Shown here: piece after piece, positions 6,178 through 7,430 of the stretch
Layout of the letters: each line of letters begins with the position of its first letter
How positions within the stretch are numbered: the first letter of the stretch is position 1
NCBI GenBank assembly: GCA_964372165.1
Contig: CAYJPT010000115.1
Span: 1 to 7,430, forward strand
DNA: 7,430 bases
Reading direction: 5' to 3'
Origin: CAYJAD01 sp964372165
Lineage (GTDB): Bacteria > Desulfobacterota > Desulfovibrionia > Desulfovibrionales > Desulfovibrionaceae
Made by a program: the position numbers and the translations under genes
The notes under the pieces: generated by a model
Told to the model about the DNA's origin: nothing
The model's database searches: none
The model's input: only the letters and a program-made list of their open reading frames with translations

Positions 6178-6660
6178 ATGAAAAAAATTTTGTGTGTTTT
6201 TGTAGTTTTATTGCTTTGGGCCTGTGATAATGAAGCTTCTAAGAATAACAGCTTTGAAAATGCTTATACTACTGAAATATACAAATCCATAAAGTCATCG
6301 GAAAAGTCAGGTGGAACTCTTGAGCTAAAAGTGTTAAAGAACAACCCTAGCTTCGCACAGATTTCTATCGACACATTTTACGTTAACTCTTCTGGAACTC
6401 CATTTACTTGTGAGCTTGAAGAGCTCTGTATTGTTAAAAATAATGTTATTATTTGCACGGTTAGTGAAGATAATTATTTTGATCCAGATATGAACTTTGA
6501 TGCACCTTATTGTAGCAATAATGATTGTATTTTAAAAATAAACAAGCAAGGAAATGTACTTGAAGTAGAGTACAGCAGGTTTAGAAGTTCGTATTGTGGC
6601 ATGAATGGGAGCTTTGATGGTATATACACTAAAGTAGAGAATACCAACAAAAACAATTAA
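6178..6660 (+). CDS. Small lipoprotein, unknown function
   Basis: A 160-residue protein with a lipoprotein signal peptide: MKKILCVF, a hydrophobic stretch, then the lipobox LWAC with the lipidated cysteine at residue 16. The start at 6178 is preferred over the ATG at 6172 because it gives a standard MKK signal peptide with GAG six bases upstream; the ribosome binding site is weak either way. The mature part is beta-rich in appearance, with several cysteines (TCELEELC, IICTV, YCSNNDC, YCGMNG) that could form disulfides in the periplasm, ending FDGIYTKVE. The C-terminal pattern faintly recalls small periplasmic lysozyme-inhibitor-like lipoproteins, but this is not a firm assignment. The DNA is visibly more AT-rich than the minus-strand module. 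A second secreted protein is encoded 15 bases downstream, probably in the same transcript. Confidence 0.75.
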   Translation: MKKILCVFVVLLLWACDNEASKNNSFENAYTTEIYKSIKSSEKSGGTLELKVLKNNPSFAQISIDTFYVNSSGTPFTCELEELCIVKNNVIICTVSEDNYFDPDMNFDAPYCSNNDCILKINKQGNVLEVEYSRFRSSYCGMNGSFDGIYTKVENTNKNN

Positions 6661-6675
6661 ATAAATTAGGTTGTT

Positions 6676-7200
6676 ATGCGAATTAAAACCATTTGTTTAT
6701 TTCCTGTAGCTATGGTCTTGAATTTATGCATTTTTTCAACATTCAGCTATGCAGAAAATATTGTTTATGACGAAGTTTATTTTGCACCAGTAGTTTTATC
6801 TAATCATGAGGGAAAAACATTTCTTGACGTTGAAGATGAAGCAAGTCGTAGTTATTATTCTTACCCTTTAAGAGACTATGATGCATTCAAAAAAATCCTC
6901 ACCGATGCAATTTCGAAAAAAATGTAGCTTGCTTTTTATGCTCAGTTGGGTGAGGTAGTAAAAATAACAAAATTTGCTGAAGCATCAGTAAGGCTATATC
7001 CTAATTATGCCGAAACAAAAGATTACTTTGCTATAAGTGCTTTATTTGTTGATGCAGATGTAGTCTTAAGATTGAAGATTACTAAGGATGATAATCCCCT
7101 AGCTTACAAAATATCAGACACATATTTAAAGTCCCTTGGTGAAATTGTTACAATTTATTTTGTGGAAAATGAACTTATTGCAATAGAATCTGTACAGTGA
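6676..7200 (+). pseudogene. Secreted protein gene split by one in-frame TAG
   Basis: A signal peptide (MRIKTICLFPVAM to FSYA, probable cleavage after A26) starts an 83-residue frame that ends at TAG 6925-6927. The same frame continues without a break for 91 more codons (LAFYAQLGEVVKITKF onward) to TGA at 7200. Both halves have similar composition and no frame shift is needed, so this is most simply one gene of 175 codons, counting the amber position and the final stop, with a single nonsense change, for example CAG or AAG to TAG. The downstream half alone would have to start at TTG 6946 or GTG 6950 with no ribosome binding site. It follows the lipoprotein gene by 15 bases. No family is recognised. 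A truncated 83-residue secreted product, amber read-through and a sequencing error are the alternatives. Confidence 0.65.
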
Positions 7201-7267
7201 GCAAAAAATACGCTGCATATCAAGCTACTTCAGGTTATCAATATAGCTTTTTTGCCCTAAAAGCATT

Positions 7268-7310
7268 CATCATAAAGGACTCACAGCTATGAGTCCTTTA
7301 TGATGTTTTG
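7268..7310 (+). terminator. Perfect 16-bp rho-independent terminator
   Basis: CATCATAAAGGACTCA (7268-7283) pairs without mismatch with 7290-7305 across a six-base loop, followed by TTTT. It ends the plus-strand secreted-protein pair. It sits between convergent genes and may also stop minus-strand transcripts, though the T run on that side is weaker. The remainder of 7201-7376 shows no gene. Confidence 0.85.
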
Positions 7311-7376
7311 ACGAGCATTTACCAGCTAAGGCATACAAGTATAGTTGATGTGTAGTGCTGTTCTATGCATACACTA

Positions 7377-7430
7377 TCATCGCTTCAATTCACGAATAAG
7401 GATATTAGCCTCTTCTCCAGTAAGGCTGCT
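7377..7430 (-). CDS. C-terminal end of a gene continuing beyond the window
   Basis: The minus strand reads SSLTGEEANILIRELKR and then TGA at 7377-7379. The helical, charged LTGEEANxLIxEL pattern looks like a genuine protein C-terminus; another minus-strand frame is also open to 7386 but gives a less protein-like sequence. Only 17 residues are visible, so the product cannot be named. It has the same orientation as the annealase/nuclease module. Confidence 0.45.
   Translation of the reverse strand, partial: SSLTGEEANILIRELKR

Noticed and set aside
6946..7200. Independent gene starting at TTG 6946
   Set aside because: It is in the same frame as the signal-peptide ORF upstream with only one stop between, and it has no ribosome binding site.

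Overview
The window looks like part of an integrated mobile element (ICE, genomic island or defective prophage) in a proteobacterium, probably gammaproteobacterial or Desulfovibrio-like; the species cannot be fixed from the sequence. Bases 1-14 read as the 3' end of a tRNA-Pro gene (3' acceptor strand CATCCCG, discriminator A, CCA). This is a classic integration target, so the window probably begins at one edge of the element. No integrase gene is present.

Left edge (1-1054): the tRNA end, a clean intrinsic terminator, a short direct repeat, then a wrecked SMC/RecF-type AAA ATPase gene. The ATPase has a frameshift just after Walker A and has lost its 3' part. Its broken end runs tail-to-tail into the broken end of a minus-strand gene.

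Core (858-5928, minus strand, transcribed right to left): ERF-family single-strand annealing protein, Cas4/AddB-like PD-(D/E)XK nuclease with a predicted Fe-S cluster, a small acidic protein of unknown function, MoxR-like AAA+ ATPase with a C-terminal WGR domain, and a DUF3150 protein with a damaged C-terminus. The annealase plus nuclease resemble a phage-type recombination pair. The MoxR/DUF3150 pair normally travels with further genes, often a VWA-domain partner, which are absent here and may have been deleted at the junction near 1000. Strong hairpins sit just upstream of the ribosome binding sites of the first two genes. A plus-strand gene with a near-consensus promoter (3339-3644; antitoxin-like C-terminus, no visible toxin) interrupts the minus-strand series.

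Right part (5921-7430): a short minus-strand open frame that may be a gene remnant, then an AT-rich plus-strand pair of secreted proteins: a lipoprotein and a signal-peptide protein split by one in-frame amber codon. A perfect 16-bp hairpin terminator follows. The last 54 bases hold the C-terminal end of a minus-strand gene that continues outside the window.

Overall this is a recombination/AAA+ module of a mobile element that is partly decaying: at least two genes are broken, and the main open question is whether the MoxR-WGR/DUF3150/annealase/nuclease set still forms a working system.
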